From contig NZ_FXAJ01000002.1 in the NCBI RefSeq assembly GCF_900177535.1, positions 930,001 to 994,000 on the forward strand: a stretch of 64,000 nt of DNA, written 5' to 3'. Numbering within the stretch: the first letter of the stretch is position 1; every line of letters starts with the position of its first letter. The position numbers and the translations under genes are program-made. The DNA is from Priestia filamentosa. GTDB taxonomy: Bacteria; Bacillota; Bacilli; Bacillales; Bacillaceae_H. The notes below the pieces were generated by a model. It worked only from the letters and a program-made list of their open reading frames with translations, had not been told where the DNA came from and ran no database searches. Shown one piece after another: positions 44,225 through 53,573 of this stretch.

Positions 44225-44893
44225 TTACTTTTTAACTGCTTTTTCCCAATCAGCTGCAAATTTTTCAATTCCTTGCTCAGTTAAAGGATGCTTCACTAAT
44301 TGCTCAATGACAGCATAAGGGATTGTTGCAATATGAGCACCTGCAAGTGCCACACGCGTGACATGATCAGGATGTCTTACAGATGCAGCAATAATTTGAG
44401 AATCTATATTTTGAACTCGGAATAGTTCTGCAATTTTAGATACTAAATATACTCCATTTTCAGAGATATCATCTAGGCGTCCTAAGAATGGAGAAACATA
44501 AGTTGCACCAGCACGAGCTGCCAAAAGAGCTTGATTCACTGTAAAAATAAGTGTTACGTTTGTTTTTACACCTTTTTTAGAAAGATAACGTGTTGCCTCT
44601 AATCCCTCTAATGTCATAGGAAGTTTAATGGTTATCTTTTTATCTCCATTGTTAATTTTAATTAATTCTTCAGCTTGAGCGATCATTTCTTCGGCTGTAA
44701 CAGCATCTGGCGTTACCTCTGCAGAAACGGATTCAACATCTGGTACTATCTTACAAATTTCTTCAATACGGTCTTCAAACTTTATGCCTTCTTTTGCAAC
44801 TAAAGATGGGTTCGTTGTCACCCCAGATAAAATACCGATTTTGTATGATTTCTTAATATCCTCAAGGTTTGCAGTATCAATAAAAAATTTCAT
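44225..44893 (-). CDS. tal: Transaldolase (small TalC/FSA-like type)
   Basis: 222 residues, the length of the compact single-barrel transaldolase class. It has [28 protein letters not shown], the Schiff-base Lys in [12 protein letters not shown] (about residue 92), [20 protein letters not shown] and [11 protein letters not shown]. It converts sedoheptulose-7-P and glyceraldehyde-3-P to erythrose-4-P and fructose-6-P. It lies directly after gnd in the same orientation, as part of the pentose phosphate block. Confidence 0.9.
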   Translation of the reverse strand: MKFFIDTANLEDIKKSYKIGILSGVTTNPSLVAKEGIKFEDRIEEICKIVPDVESVSAEVTPDAVTAEEMIAQAEELIKINNGDKKITIKLPMTLEGLEATRYLSKKGVKTNVTLIFTVNQALLAARAGATYVSPFLGRLDDISENGVYLVSKIAELFRVQNIDSQIIAASVRHPDHVTRVALAGAHIATIPYAVIEQLVKHPLTEQGIEKFAADWEKAVKK

Positions 44894-44938
44894 AATTTTA
44901 TTCCTCCATTATTTTAAAATTCATATGAGTTTATCTTT

Positions 44939-45832
44939 TTATTTTTTTTCTACAGCATGACCGCCAAATTCGTTTCGGAGAGCTGCTACAACTTTTCCTG
45001 TAAATGTGTCGTTTTCTAATGATCGATAGCGCATTAATAAAGACATTGCAATAACTGGAGTGGCTGTCTGTAAATCTAAAGCTGTTTCAACTGTCCATTT
45101 TCCTTCACCTGAAGAATGCATAATACCTCTAATATCATCCAATTTAGCATCTTTAGAAAAAGCATTTTCTGATAGTTCCATAAGCCATGAGCGAATAACC
45201 GAACCATTATTCCATACTCTTGCTACTCCTTCATAGTTATAATCAAATTCACTTTTTTCTAATACTTCAAATCCCTCACCAATTGCTGCCATCATTCCAT
45301 ATTCAATACCATTATGAACCATTTTTAAGAAATGCCCACTTCCCGCTTTTCCTGCATAAAAATATCCATTTTCTACAGCTGTATCACGGAATATAGGTTC
45401 GACTAAATTCCATGCTTCAGGATCTCCACCAATCATATAACAAGCCCCATGACGAGCCCCTTCTATTCCACCTGAAGTCCCCACATCCATAAAATGAATC
45501 CCTTTTTCTTTTAACTGATTATAACGGTTAATAGATTCTTTATAGTGAGAGTTACCTGCTTCGATTACAATATCTCCTTTTTCTAACAGAGGCGTCATTT
45601 CCTCAATAACTGAATCTACAACAGTATGGGGAATCATCATCCAAAGAACTCTAGGTGTTTCCAATGAATGAATAAGTTCCTTTAAACTAGATGTGCCTGT
45701 ACCTCCATACTTTCTCATTTCTTCAACAGCCTCTTCATTTACATCAAATGCTACAACCTGGTGACGTTGGTCTAATAGATTTTGACCTAAATTTATACCC
45801 ATTTTCCCTAAACCAATTAACCCAATTTTCAT
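44939..45832 (-). CDS. gndA: 6-phosphogluconate dehydrogenase, decarboxylating (GndA/YqeC-like, short form)
   Basis: 297 residues. This is the short, NAD-preferring homologue of about 300 residues, not the 470-residue NADP enzyme. It has MKIGLIGLGKMGINLGQNLL, VIEAGNSHYKESINRYNQLK, the substrate motif DVGTSGGIEGARHGACYMIGG and the catalytic Lys/Asn region GHFLKMVHNGIEYGMM. It converts 6-phosphogluconate to ribulose-5-P and CO2. An alternative ATG lies three bases earlier; the second gives the usual length. It is followed by tal and preceded by a transketolase relic and zwf. Confidence 0.9.
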   Translation of the reverse strand: MKIGLIGLGKMGINLGQNLLDQRHQVVAFDVNEEAVEEMRKYGGTGTSSLKELIHSLETPRVLWMMIPHTVVDSVIEEMTPLLEKGDIVIEAGNSHYKESINRYNQLKEKGIHFMDVGTSGGIEGARHGACYMIGGDPEAWNLVEPIFRDTAVENGYFYAGKAGSGHFLKMVHNGIEYGMMAAIGEGFEVLEKSEFDYNYEGVARVWNNGSVIRSWLMELSENAFSKDAKLDDIRGIMHSSGEGKWTVETALDLQTATPVIAMSLLMRYRSLENDTFTGKVVAALRNEFGGHAVEKK

Positions 45833-45835
45833 CAT

Positions 45836-46018
45836 GATTGCCTCCTACCCTTAATATTTAGCTAAATAAAAATTGTTATTTTCTATTTAACGGTCTAGCT
45901 TTTTCGATTTTTAAATATTTGGTTTAAAAAAGCTGTTGTGCTTCTTGTCTTTACATGTTTTTGATTTAGACATGTATTATCCTTTTATTCATGTGAAGAA
46001 TATTTCCAAATGATTCAC
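45836..46018. other. Short intergenic stretch before gnd
   Basis: AT-rich sequence between the transketolase relic and gnd. It probably carries the gnd promoter or the rest of the decayed transketolase reading frame. No clear elements were found. Confidence 0.35.
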
Positions 46019-46146
46019 CTATAAAGCATATCTCATAGGCGTATCACCAATAGAAATCCAGGATAATCAGATTTCTCCTCATTAACAGTATCGGTAGATA
46101 AAACTCGAATGATATTTATAGCAAGTGGTTCAATGTTAGTATTCAT
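46019..46146 (-). pseudogene. tkt: N-terminal relic of transketolase
   Basis: ATG at 46146 with ribosome site GAAGGAA. The frame reads MNTNIEPLAINIIRVLSTDT, VNEEKSDYPGF, and after a one-base shift IGDTPMRYAL, stop at 46019-46021. This parallels the start of transketolases (IEQLSVNTIRTLSIDAVEKA, NSGHPGMPMGAAPMAYTLW). The remaining 600 or so residues are gone. Its place between zwf and gnd suggests an original zwf-tkt-gnd-tal operon that lost tkt. Confidence 0.72.
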
Positions 46147-46196
46147 AGCTATTATTCCTTCATAACAACTTTTTTATTTTTTTTGTAGAGGTTAAA

Positions 46197-47684
46197 CTAA
46201 TTTTTACGTTCCACATATTCTTCATCAAGCCACCATTTGAAGCCGTCTTCATCTAGTAAATGATTAGCTTCATCTGGACCATAGGAACCTGATGAGTATA
46301 AATAAAGAGGCAAAAGATTTTCTTCAAAGGCTTCTAATATTGGTTGAATCCACTCCCAAGCTAATTCAACTTCTTTCCAATGAGCAAAGAATGTGGAATC
46401 ACCTGTTAAAGCATCGAAAATGAGACGTTCATAAGCTTCAGGTGCCCCTTTTTGATCTGCTGCAAACTCCACTCTAACCGGTTCGATTTTTCCATTTTTT
46501 AATGGGTTTTTACTATTCAATTGTAGAGCTACATTTTCATGGGGGTTAATTTCAATAATTAAGAGATTTGGTTCAACTGTCTCATCCTGATTTTCGTACA
46601 GATCTTTTAAGTAGTTTTTGAATTCAATGACAATTCGAGTTGACTTATCCTTCATTCTTTTTCCAGTTCGAATGTAAAAAGGTACTCCATTCCAAAAGGA
46701 ATTATCAATCCATAAGCGTGCAGCTACAAATGTATCATTTTGAGAAGAAGAATCAATTTTAGGTTCATCGGTATATTTCACAACTGGTTGACCATGAATT
46801 TCACCTGCATCATATTGACCTCGGATAATATGCAGACCTACATCTTCTTTCTTTATTGAACGAAGTGACTCCATCACTTTCCTCTTTTCATCACGGATTT
46901 CGTGTGAACTAAGTTTTTTAGGAAGATGCATAGCAGTCATCATTACGAGTTGTAGCATGTGATTTTGAACCATATCCCGAATTGCGCCTGCTTGATCATA
47001 ATAATCAGCTCTTTTTTCTACTCCGACCGTCTCACTTGCTGTAATCTGAACATTAGCAATATGTTGGTTATTCCATAATGATTGAAGAATAGGATTGGCA
47101 AATTCTAAAGCCTCCAAGTTTTGAACCATCGACTTTCCAAGATAATGATCAATTCGATAAATTTCATCTTCTTTGAAGGCTTGACTTAATTTTTCGTTTA
47201 AATCTTGCGCAGATGTCAAATCATGCCCAAATGGTTTTTCAATAATAAGACGCTTCCACCCTTTCGTAGAACCTAATCCACTTTCTTTAATATTTAATGC
47301 AATAAGATCGAAAAAATCTGGTGCTACCGATAAATAGAACATCCGATTTTCTGGAATCCCTAGTTCTTCTTCACGTCGCTGAACAAGATCTAATAAATCT
47401 TCATAGTCTTTATTATTTGTCGCATCTAAGGCTTTGTAACAAAAAGAGCTTATAAAATCCTCTATTTTTGAATGGTTATTTATCAATCGTCGAGAAAAAG
47501 TTTCTACTGATTGTCTCACCCCATTTTGAAAATCTATATCAGACATTTCTTCTATACCTGACCCAATAATAGAAATAGATGGAGGGATTTTCTCATCTAA
47601 AAACAGATTATACAGAGCAGGGAAAATTTTTCTTTTTGCTAAATCTCCTGTCGCTCCAAATAAAACAAAAGTCATCGATTCCAT
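46197..47684 (-). CDS. zwf: Glucose-6-phosphate 1-dehydrogenase
   Basis: 495 residues, normal length. It has the NADP site VLFGATGDLAKRKIFPALYN, the substrate/active-site motif RIDHYLGKSMVQNLEALEFAN with the catalytic His nearby, EKPFGHDLTSAQDLN and a C-terminal WEWIQPILEAFEE. It catalyses the first step of the oxidative pentose phosphate pathway. The ribosome site AAAGGAGGA precedes the start. It leads the block zwf, tkt relic, gnd, tal. Confidence 0.95.
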   Translation of the reverse strand: MESMTFVLFGATGDLAKRKIFPALYNLFLDEKIPPSISIIGSGIEEMSDIDFQNGVRQSVETFSRRLINNHSKIEDFISSFCYKALDATNNKDYEDLLDLVQRREEELGIPENRMFYLSVAPDFFDLIALNIKESGLGSTKGWKRLIIEKPFGHDLTSAQDLNEKLSQAFKEDEIYRIDHYLGKSMVQNLEALEFANPILQSLWNNQHIANVQITASETVGVEKRADYYDQAGAIRDMVQNHMLQLVMMTAMHLPKKLSSHEIRDEKRKVMESLRSIKKEDVGLHIIRGQYDAGEIHGQPVVKYTDEPKIDSSSQNDTFVAARLWIDNSFWNGVPFYIRTGKRMKDKSTRIVIEFKNYLKDLYENQDETVEPNLLIIEINPHENVALQLNSKNPLKNGKIEPVRVEFAADQKGAPEAYERLIFDALTGDSTFFAHWKEVELAWEWIQPILEAFEENLLPLYLYSSGSYGPDEANHLLDEDGFKWWLDEEYVERKN

Positions 47685-48153
47685 TCCACAATCCTCCTTT
47701 TAATAAATTTTTTTTAATTTTTTACATTAACTATGAAGAACCCTATCTCATGTCTCCCCCGTTTAAATAGTTCTTTATTGATTTCACTAGGAACGATTTC
47801 ATGAGAGGATACCAATAACTGACAAACGAAATTCCTTTGTTTTTAGGAAGTTTTCCCACTTTGAAAAGTTTGTCCCTTTGCTTTATCAATTATGTACATG
47901 ATAGTAGGATGGATAAAAGATATCAGCAGAACAAGACAATGCTTCTTCCCCCTTTAAGCTAAAAATGTTCTAGTAAGAAGCTGAAGATTTATTTCTTACT
48001 GAACTAAAGGATATTAATGTAAATAAGTAGCAAAAAAGGACCTTCAACTGAAGATCCTTTTTTTTCCCTAAATATTTTATGATTTAATTCTGCTTATTTA
48101 CGATTTATCATAATGACAAGCTTTTCTTAGATAGATACCATTTGAATGTAAGC
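47685..48153. other. Intergenic stretch upstream of zwf
   Basis: Contains the zwf promoter region (no clear consensus match chosen) and the namA terminator at 48032-48064. No coding sequence was found. Confidence 0.4.
48032..48064. terminator. Terminator downstream of namA
   Basis: AAAAAAGGACCTTC / GAAGATCCTTTTTT with one mismatch and T runs on both strands. Confidence 0.82.
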
Positions 48154-49182
48154 TTAGCGTCTAAAACCATCCACGTATTGTTTAGGAATTTCAGTTTCTT
48201 TGTTTAATTTTTTCGATGCTTCTAATGCCCAGTAAGGATTTCTTAACATGCCTCGGCCAACCGCAATGAGGTCTGCTTCCTCATTTCCAATCACTGCGTT
48301 AGCAAGTGTTGGTTCATCTAATCTTCCTACAGCAATAACAGGAACATTAAGCGCTTTTTTTATTTCTCTTGCAAGAGGTACTTGGTATCCCGCGTGTGTT
48401 CCAGGACGTCCTCCTGCCCCGATTGGACCTTCTCCACCTGAAGAGATGTCAAAGATATCAACGCCTTCTTCTTGATATTTTTTTGCAAATTCGATGCTTT
48501 CTTCGATATCATATCCAGCTTCTACATATTCTTTTGCAGAAATACGCATTATTAATGGCATATCTTCTGGCATTTCCTCTTTAGCTGCACGAAGAACTTC
48601 ACAACCAAACTTCGTTAAATCTTCTCCATACTCATCATCACGTTTGTTTGTTAATGGAGAATGAAATTGATGAATTAAGTAGCCATGAGCACCATGAATT
48701 TCAATCGCATCAACGCCTGCTTTCACTGCACGTTGTACCGCTTTACGGAACTTTTCAACCATTTCCCTCACTTCTTCAGTTGAAAGTGCACGAGGTTGTT
48801 TATAATTTTCATCAAAAGCAATGGCGGACGGTGCTACAGGAACTTCTGCATCTTCTGCTTTACGTCCTGCGTGGGCAATTTGGATGCCTACTTTCGCTCC
48901 GTATTTGTGACAAGCCTCTACAATGCGTTTGAGTGCTGGAATTTGATCATCAGACCATAAACCTAAGTCGAAATCTGAAATTCGTCCGTCTGGTTCTACA
49001 TCTGTCATTTCAATTATAATAAATCCAGCTCCACCGATTGCCCGACTTACATAATGTAGATAGTGAAAGTCTGTCGCAATTCCATCTTTCGCATTTACTG
49101 AATATTGACACATGGGAGGCATAACAATACGGTTTTTCATCTCCAGCCCTTTTAGTTTATAAGGCGTAAATAAATCGTTCAT
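48154..49182 (-). CDS. namA: NADPH dehydrogenase NamA (YqjM-type old yellow enzyme)
   Basis: 342 residues from the ATG at 49182, which follows AAAGGAG by eight bases (the frame runs on to 49260). It is an FMN ene-reductase of the YqjM class: LFTPYKLKGLEMKNRIVMPP, MCQYS with the flavin-tuning Cys (about residue 26), IEIHGAHGYLIHQFHSPLTN with the substrate-binding histidines (HGAHGYL), AHAGRKA and FDISSGGEGPIGAGG. It reduces alpha,beta-unsaturated carbonyls and nitro compounds. Two identical-type palindromes lie upstream and a MarR gene follows, which suggests induction by electrophiles. Confidence 0.93.
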   Translation of the reverse strand: MNDLFTPYKLKGLEMKNRIVMPPMCQYSVNAKDGIATDFHYLHYVSRAIGGAGFIIIEMTDVEPDGRISDFDLGLWSDDQIPALKRIVEACHKYGAKVGIQIAHAGRKAEDAEVPVAPSAIAFDENYKQPRALSTEEVREMVEKFRKAVQRAVKAGVDAIEIHGAHGYLIHQFHSPLTNKRDDEYGEDLTKFGCEVLRAAKEEMPEDMPLIMRISAKEYVEAGYDIEESIEFAKKYQEEGVDIFDISSGGEGPIGAGGRPGTHAGYQVPLAREIKKALNVPVIAVGRLDEPTLANAVIGNEEADLIAVGRGMLRNPYWALEASKKLNKETEIPKQYVDGFRR

Positions 49183-49310
49183 TCTAAAAACTCCTTTATC
49201 ATTTTTTTCTGTTTTAATAAACACCCAAAATAAATGGAGAATGAAAAATTTTCTCCACATCTGACATCAGCGATCATCTTTTGGACTATTTATTGTCCAT
49301 ACACTTTAAT

Positions 49311-49326
49311 ATGCATGTGCACGCAT
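49311..49326. promoter_or_regulatory. MarR-type operator, copy 1
   Basis: ATGCATGTGCACGCAT, an imperfect 16-bp palindrome. The same motif recurs at 49436-49451. Confidence 0.65.
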
Positions 49327-49435
49327 TTAAATTATTATCCCTATCATGCTTCTATTAAATGATATTTCATCATTCAATGTAGTTCAAAGACCAATCTATA
49401 TAAATACCGCTAATCTTAAAAGTGATGAACTTAAC

Positions 49436-49451
49436 ATGCATGCGCACGCAT
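49436..49451. promoter_or_regulatory. MarR-type operator, copy 2
   Basis: ATGCATGCGCACGCAT, 15 of 16 bases identical to copy 1 and 125 bases away. Both lie between marR and namA. The rest of 49183-49647 holds no coding sequence. Confidence 0.65.
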
Positions 49452-49647
49452 ATAATTTACCATCTTATTTTTCTTCTGTCAAACGCTAATTCTACATAAA
49501 CTTTAGTAGAAATTCATGTATTACTATAACGATTGAGTGAATACTTAAATGTTAATAATCCCCATTCATTATAAAGTAAAATGGGTAGGAGATAGAATCA
49601 AGAGCGCCCTCATATTTATTTCTATCTTCTTATACCCATATCCTTTA

Positions 49648-50079
49648 TTATTGAAATTTGTTTAGAAACGATTGCCACTCACTTTGCATTTTTCCTTCTG
49701 CTAAGATTGATTGAAGAATTTCTTCAAAAGTAGCTAAAGCTTTGTTTAATTTTTCTTCCCCTAGTGATGTTAACCGAGTGTAAATACCTCGACGGTCATC
49801 TTCACATAAGTGTCTCTCTAATGCTCCACAGCTTTTTGCTTCCATTCTTCCAACTAACCTTGAAATCGCACTTTGACTCAATCCGACCATCTCTTGCAAC
49901 TGCTGAAGTCTTAATTGCTTATCATCTGTCTGTGATAAAAAATAAAGAACATAAAACTCTTTTAATGATAGACTGTATTGTTCCTCTAGTGCACGTTCTA
50001 ATGTATTTGCAATGTTTGTTTGGACATTAATGATGGATAGCCAATTATCTAGAAGATTATGTCTTTGATTGCCCTCCAT
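49648..50079 (-). CDS. MarR-family transcriptional regulator
   Basis: 143 residues with the MarR winged helix at about 45-115 (LRLQQLQEMVGLSQSAISRL, then VGRMEAKSCGALERHLCEDD with the DR wing at DDRRGIYTRLT). Two cysteines (CGALERHLC) near the wing could serve as thiol sensors. It is transcribed toward namA, whose promoter region has two matching palindromes. It is probably the repressor of namA, responding to quinones or other electrophiles. Confidence 0.9.
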   Translation of the reverse strand: MEGNQRHNLLDNWLSIINVQTNIANTLERALEEQYSLSLKEFYVLYFLSQTDDKQLRLQQLQEMVGLSQSAISRLVGRMEAKSCGALERHLCEDDRRGIYTRLTSLGEEKLNKALATFEEILQSILAEGKMQSEWQSFLNKFQ

Positions 50080-50663
50080 ACAAACCCCTCCTGTTTTATC
50101 TAAATCATTTGTTAGCTCACTGAACTACATAATAGTTACTATAATAGCATATAACCTACACTCATTATTAATATTTTAGTTTACTAAGTCAAATTTATAA
50201 AAATAATCGAGAGCTATTAATATGATCATGTTTAGCTTACTAAAATATGCTGTCTTCCCTAAATATACATTTTTGGACGACGTTTTTCTATCGCACATAA
50301 AGTGAAGTAACATGTTCAAGATGGGCGAGAATGAGATTGATTATAATATAAAAGCCAATTCCCCTGTTAAGGAATCAGCTTTTTAAAAAAGGATAATTTA
50401 TAGACGATCTATATTTCAAATTCTTTAATTTTTGCATTAGGTCTTAAAATTTCTTCTTGATTAAACTCTTTTAGTTGTTCACCATTTCTTACTTTTCGAA
50501 CTCAATCGTGATTAGCAAGCGCTCCTTTTTCTAAAGTTCTTCTACTTATCTTTACATTGTTTTAGTTAACATAATATTTTTATAGAAAACTTCATTCTCT
50601 ATGAATTTTATTATTTATTAAAGCCTCTTGCTTACTGTTCTTCCAAAAGCTGATTTACCTTAC
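50080..50663. other. Intergenic stretch with a hairpin and a coding relic
   Basis: A hairpin AAAGC..ATTCC / GGAAT..GCTTTT spans about 50350-50384. On the minus strand 50409-50527 reads as a protein tail (VRKVRNGEQLKEFNQEE, then LRPNAKIKEFEI) with an in-frame TGA at 50502-50504 after ALANHD. The ANHD-x-VRKVRNGE pattern faintly resembles the end of an old-yellow-enzyme family protein. There is no start site. Confidence 0.35.
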
Positions 50664-51761
50664 TTACATTCTCCACCAAACAGAAGATGAATGTGATATC
50701 TCTCCTGTTAATTCAACAGTTTCTCCAATCCTAGGAACTACCATATTCACCCCCTCTTTTTGTGCTTCTATTAAGGCCCGTTCGACAGGTTCCGTCCAAG
50801 GATGAAAAGCAAGTGTAAAAGCTCCCCAATGGATTAACATCATCTGCTTTCCCCCTACATCGATATTAGCCTGCACAGATTCTTCGGGCTTCATATGAAT
50901 ATCAGACCAGCGTCGATCATATTGGCCACCTTCCATCAAGGTCAGATTAAACGGTCCATATTTTTTTCCGATTTCCTTGAAATGGGCATCATATCCCCCG
51001 TCTCCGCTCGTATAAAAACGTGTTTTTTGTCCAAGAACAACCCATCCTCCCCATAGAGTTGTATTTCGATTAAAAACCCCTCTTCCAGAAAAGTGTTTTG
51101 ATGGTGTTAGCGCTACTGTTAAGCCGCGAAACTCCCTTTCCTCCCACCAGTTTAGTTCAGTGACTTTTTCTTTGACAATGCCCCACCGAAGAAGGTGCGG
51201 CCTAACACCGAGAGGAACAAAGAAATGTTCCACTTTATTCTTTAACTTTCGGATTGACAGATAATCAAGGTGGTCATAATGATCATGAGTAAGAAGGACA
51301 GCATCAATACGAGGTAACCGTTCAATAATTGTTAATGTATCTTGGCTATAACGTTTACTTCCTACGAACGAAACTGGTGAAGCCACGGAACCTAACATGG
51401 GATCGACGAGCAGTTTTTTCCCATCAATACTAAGTAAAAAAGCAGAGTGACCAAACCAAGTTAAACTATCCTTTTCACTGTTGACTTTATTCCAATCAAC
51501 CTCAACAATAGGGAGGTTTTGATTCGGTTTGCGCTCTTCTCTATTCCTAAAAGAATCTTTAAGCATAGAGAACATATCACCAACACCCACCTTCTCATTC
51601 GTTGGTACTAAATTTATGAATCTTCCATTTTTATAATTATTAAGGCTACTATAATTCTCCTTTTGTTCTTTCTTTACACTTCCCCCAAATACAGGATGAA
51701 AGTTGATAAATAATACAATGGCCAGACATAATACAAGTAAAACAGCGATTAAATAAATCAT
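50664..51761 (-). CDS. UlaG-like metallo-beta-lactamase-fold hydrolase, membrane anchored
   Basis: 365 residues from the ATG at 51761 (GGGGGAA six bases upstream; the frame begins at 51785). An N-terminal hydrophobic helix (MIYLIAVLLVLCLAIVLFIN) is followed by the metallohydrolase domain. It has WFGHSAFLLSIDGKKLLVDP, the HxHxDH motif LLTHDHYDHLDYLSI, a His in PSKHFSGRG, an Asp in YTSGDGGYD and a distal His in LIHWGAFTLAFHPW. It belongs to the NAPE-phospholipase D / UlaG group. The substrate is unknown. It stands as a single gene. Confidence 0.85.
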   Translation of the reverse strand: MIYLIAVLLVLCLAIVLFINFHPVFGGSVKKEQKENYSSLNNYKNGRFINLVPTNEKVGVGDMFSMLKDSFRNREERKPNQNLPIVEVDWNKVNSEKDSLTWFGHSAFLLSIDGKKLLVDPMLGSVASPVSFVGSKRYSQDTLTIIERLPRIDAVLLTHDHYDHLDYLSIRKLKNKVEHFFVPLGVRPHLLRWGIVKEKVTELNWWEEREFRGLTVALTPSKHFSGRGVFNRNTTLWGGWVVLGQKTRFYTSGDGGYDAHFKEIGKKYGPFNLTLMEGGQYDRRWSDIHMKPEESVQANIDVGGKQMMLIHWGAFTLAFHPWTEPVERALIEAQKEGVNMVVPRIGETVELTGEISHSSSVWWRM

Positions 51762-51859
51762 CACTAGTTCCCCCATTCCTTTCAACTTTAGCTATGTATT
51801 TTATGAAGATGTCTCTTGCTCCTATTAGTATACTCTTATTCTTGTAAATTCAGAAAATA

Positions 51860-51900
51860 AAAAAGCCTAACAACCATTATAAAACGGTGTTAAGCTTTTT
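51860..51900. terminator. Terminator after the sugar MFS operon
   Basis: AAAAAGCCTAACAACC / GGTGTTAAGCTTTTT stem with one bulge, T-rich on both strands. Confidence 0.7.
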
Positions 51901-51999
51901 ATTTCTAGATTCTCAGCTCATTTAAATGAAATTTCTGAATTTTAATCTCGTTGATTTCCATTTTTATTTGAAGCGCTTACAAGTGTAGAGTTAGTTTCT

Positions 52000-53433
52000 T
52001 TATATTTTTAGTTCTGACTCTCTTTTAAAATTACGCTCAATCTGTTCTAATGATAACCCTCTTGTTTCTGGTAAAAACTTAGCAATCATAATTAAACCGA
52101 TGATACCAAAAACAGCAAATACGAAAAATGTTGCTGAGATTCCAACTCCACTAAGCAGTACAGGGAAAAACAGCCCAACTAAGAAGTTCGCAAGCCATAA
52201 ACATAAAACAGCAATTCCCATCCCTAGACCGCGTAGGCGCGCAGGGAAAATTTCTGAAAGTATTAACCATGTTAATGGACCAACTGCTCCTTGAAAAAAG
52301 GCTAAATAGAGAACTGTCAAAGATAAGGTAATGTAGGGGAGCATTGAAGATCCTTCCAGTACAATAGAAGAAATACCAATTAAAATAAGAGACAAAGTTA
52401 CACCCGTTAAACCAAAGAGAAACATAGCACGTCTATTCACTTTATTCATAAGCGACATTCCAATGATACACGCAATTACCGCGATCAGTCCGTTGGCTAC
52501 ATTGCCGATTAAAGCGGCTTTTGTACCAAATCCTGAATCTTGAAGAATTTTTGTGCCGTAGTACATAATGGAGTTAATACCTGTAAATTGTGAAATGACA
52601 CCAATCCCTATTCCAAGGAAGACAATTCGACGAATCCACGGGGTATTTAAATCTTTAAATCCAATTTTTTCGATTTTTTTCTCCGCTTCAATATATTGAT
52701 TAATCTCATGTAACTCTTGCTGGGCGTGTCCTTCTTTTCTAATTTTTTGAAGAACTTGCAGTGCATCCCCTAATTTTCCTTTTGTCACTAACCAGCGTGG
52801 GCTTTCAGGTAATATTGCTACTCCAATCCACAATGCAATGGCTGGTAATGCAGCAATCACTAACATATAGCGCCATACATGCCCTGTGTCTCCAAAAGTA
52901 TTTCCAATAATGGCGTTAATCATAAAAGCAAGAAACTGTCCTGTTACAATCATCAATTCGTTTTGAGTTACCATTCTACCACGCCTATCGGCAGGAGACA
53001 TTTCAGCAAGATATGATGGAACAATAACAGAAGCGCCACCAACAGCTAGGCCTAATAGAAAACGAAAAAACACGATAACAGCTAAATTTGGCGAAAATAC
53101 ACAACCAAGTGTAGAAAAGAAGAAAAGAATGGAAAGATACATAAGGCTTTTTCGGCGTCCTTTATTATCTGATAAACGACCACCAAATAATGAACCAAAA
53201 GCAGCCCCTAATACTAAAGAACTTGCTACTACTCCCTCAGTAAAAGCCGTAAGATTTAACTGATCAGGCTGAGCCATAAAAGGAAGTGCTCCATTTACAA
53301 CTCCAGTATCATACCCAAACAATAATCCCCCAAAAGTTGATACAATAATGACTAATGTTAAAAACTTTCGAGGATCTTTTTTCTCAGGAACTTTTACTTG
53401 AATTGACTCATCGGAAACCTTCACATTTCGCAT
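52000..53433 (-). CDS. MFS sugar/inositol transporter (IolT/CsbC-like)
   Basis: 477 residues, twelve helices, sugar porter family. It has GGLLFGYDTGVVNGALPF, GGRLSDNKGRRKSLM, PSYLAEMSPADRRGRMV, PESPRWLVTKG, QFTGINSIMYYG and PETRGLSLEQIERNF. It sits last in a three-gene minus-strand run with an IolE-like enzyme and a Gfo/Idh dehydrogenase. This resembles, from memory, the yfiG-yfiH-yfiI block of B. subtilis with its AraC gene yfiF. Likely cargo is an inositol isomer or related polyol. Confidence 0.9.
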   Translation of the reverse strand: MRNVKVSDESIQVKVPEKKDPRKFLTLVIIVSTFGGLLFGYDTGVVNGALPFMAQPDQLNLTAFTEGVVASSLVLGAAFGSLFGGRLSDNKGRRKSLMYLSILFFFSTLGCVFSPNLAVIVFFRFLLGLAVGGASVIVPSYLAEMSPADRRGRMVTQNELMIVTGQFLAFMINAIIGNTFGDTGHVWRYMLVIAALPAIALWIGVAILPESPRWLVTKGKLGDALQVLQKIRKEGHAQQELHEINQYIEAEKKIEKIGFKDLNTPWIRRIVFLGIGIGVISQFTGINSIMYYGTKILQDSGFGTKAALIGNVANGLIAVIACIIGMSLMNKVNRRAMFLFGLTGVTLSLILIGISSIVLEGSSMLPYITLSLTVLYLAFFQGAVGPLTWLILSEIFPARLRGLGMGIAVLCLWLANFLVGLFFPVLLSGVGISATFFVFAVFGIIGLIMIAKFLPETRGLSLEQIERNFKRESELKI

Positions 53434-53573
53434 AGTTAAAATCCCCTTTTAGTGATATTGATTTTATCTATCTCATTACCTCATTAGCGGTAATGAACAT
53501 GCCACATATACCTCTTCTATATTTAAAAATATTGCAAGTATAGGAAGGAGCCTATTTCATAGGCTCCAATCCA

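Noticed and set aside
51967-51981. Near-palindromic TTGAAGCGCTTACAA resembling cre
   Set aside because: It lies downstream of the sugar transporter, just ahead of its terminator, and fits the cre consensus poorly when aligned.
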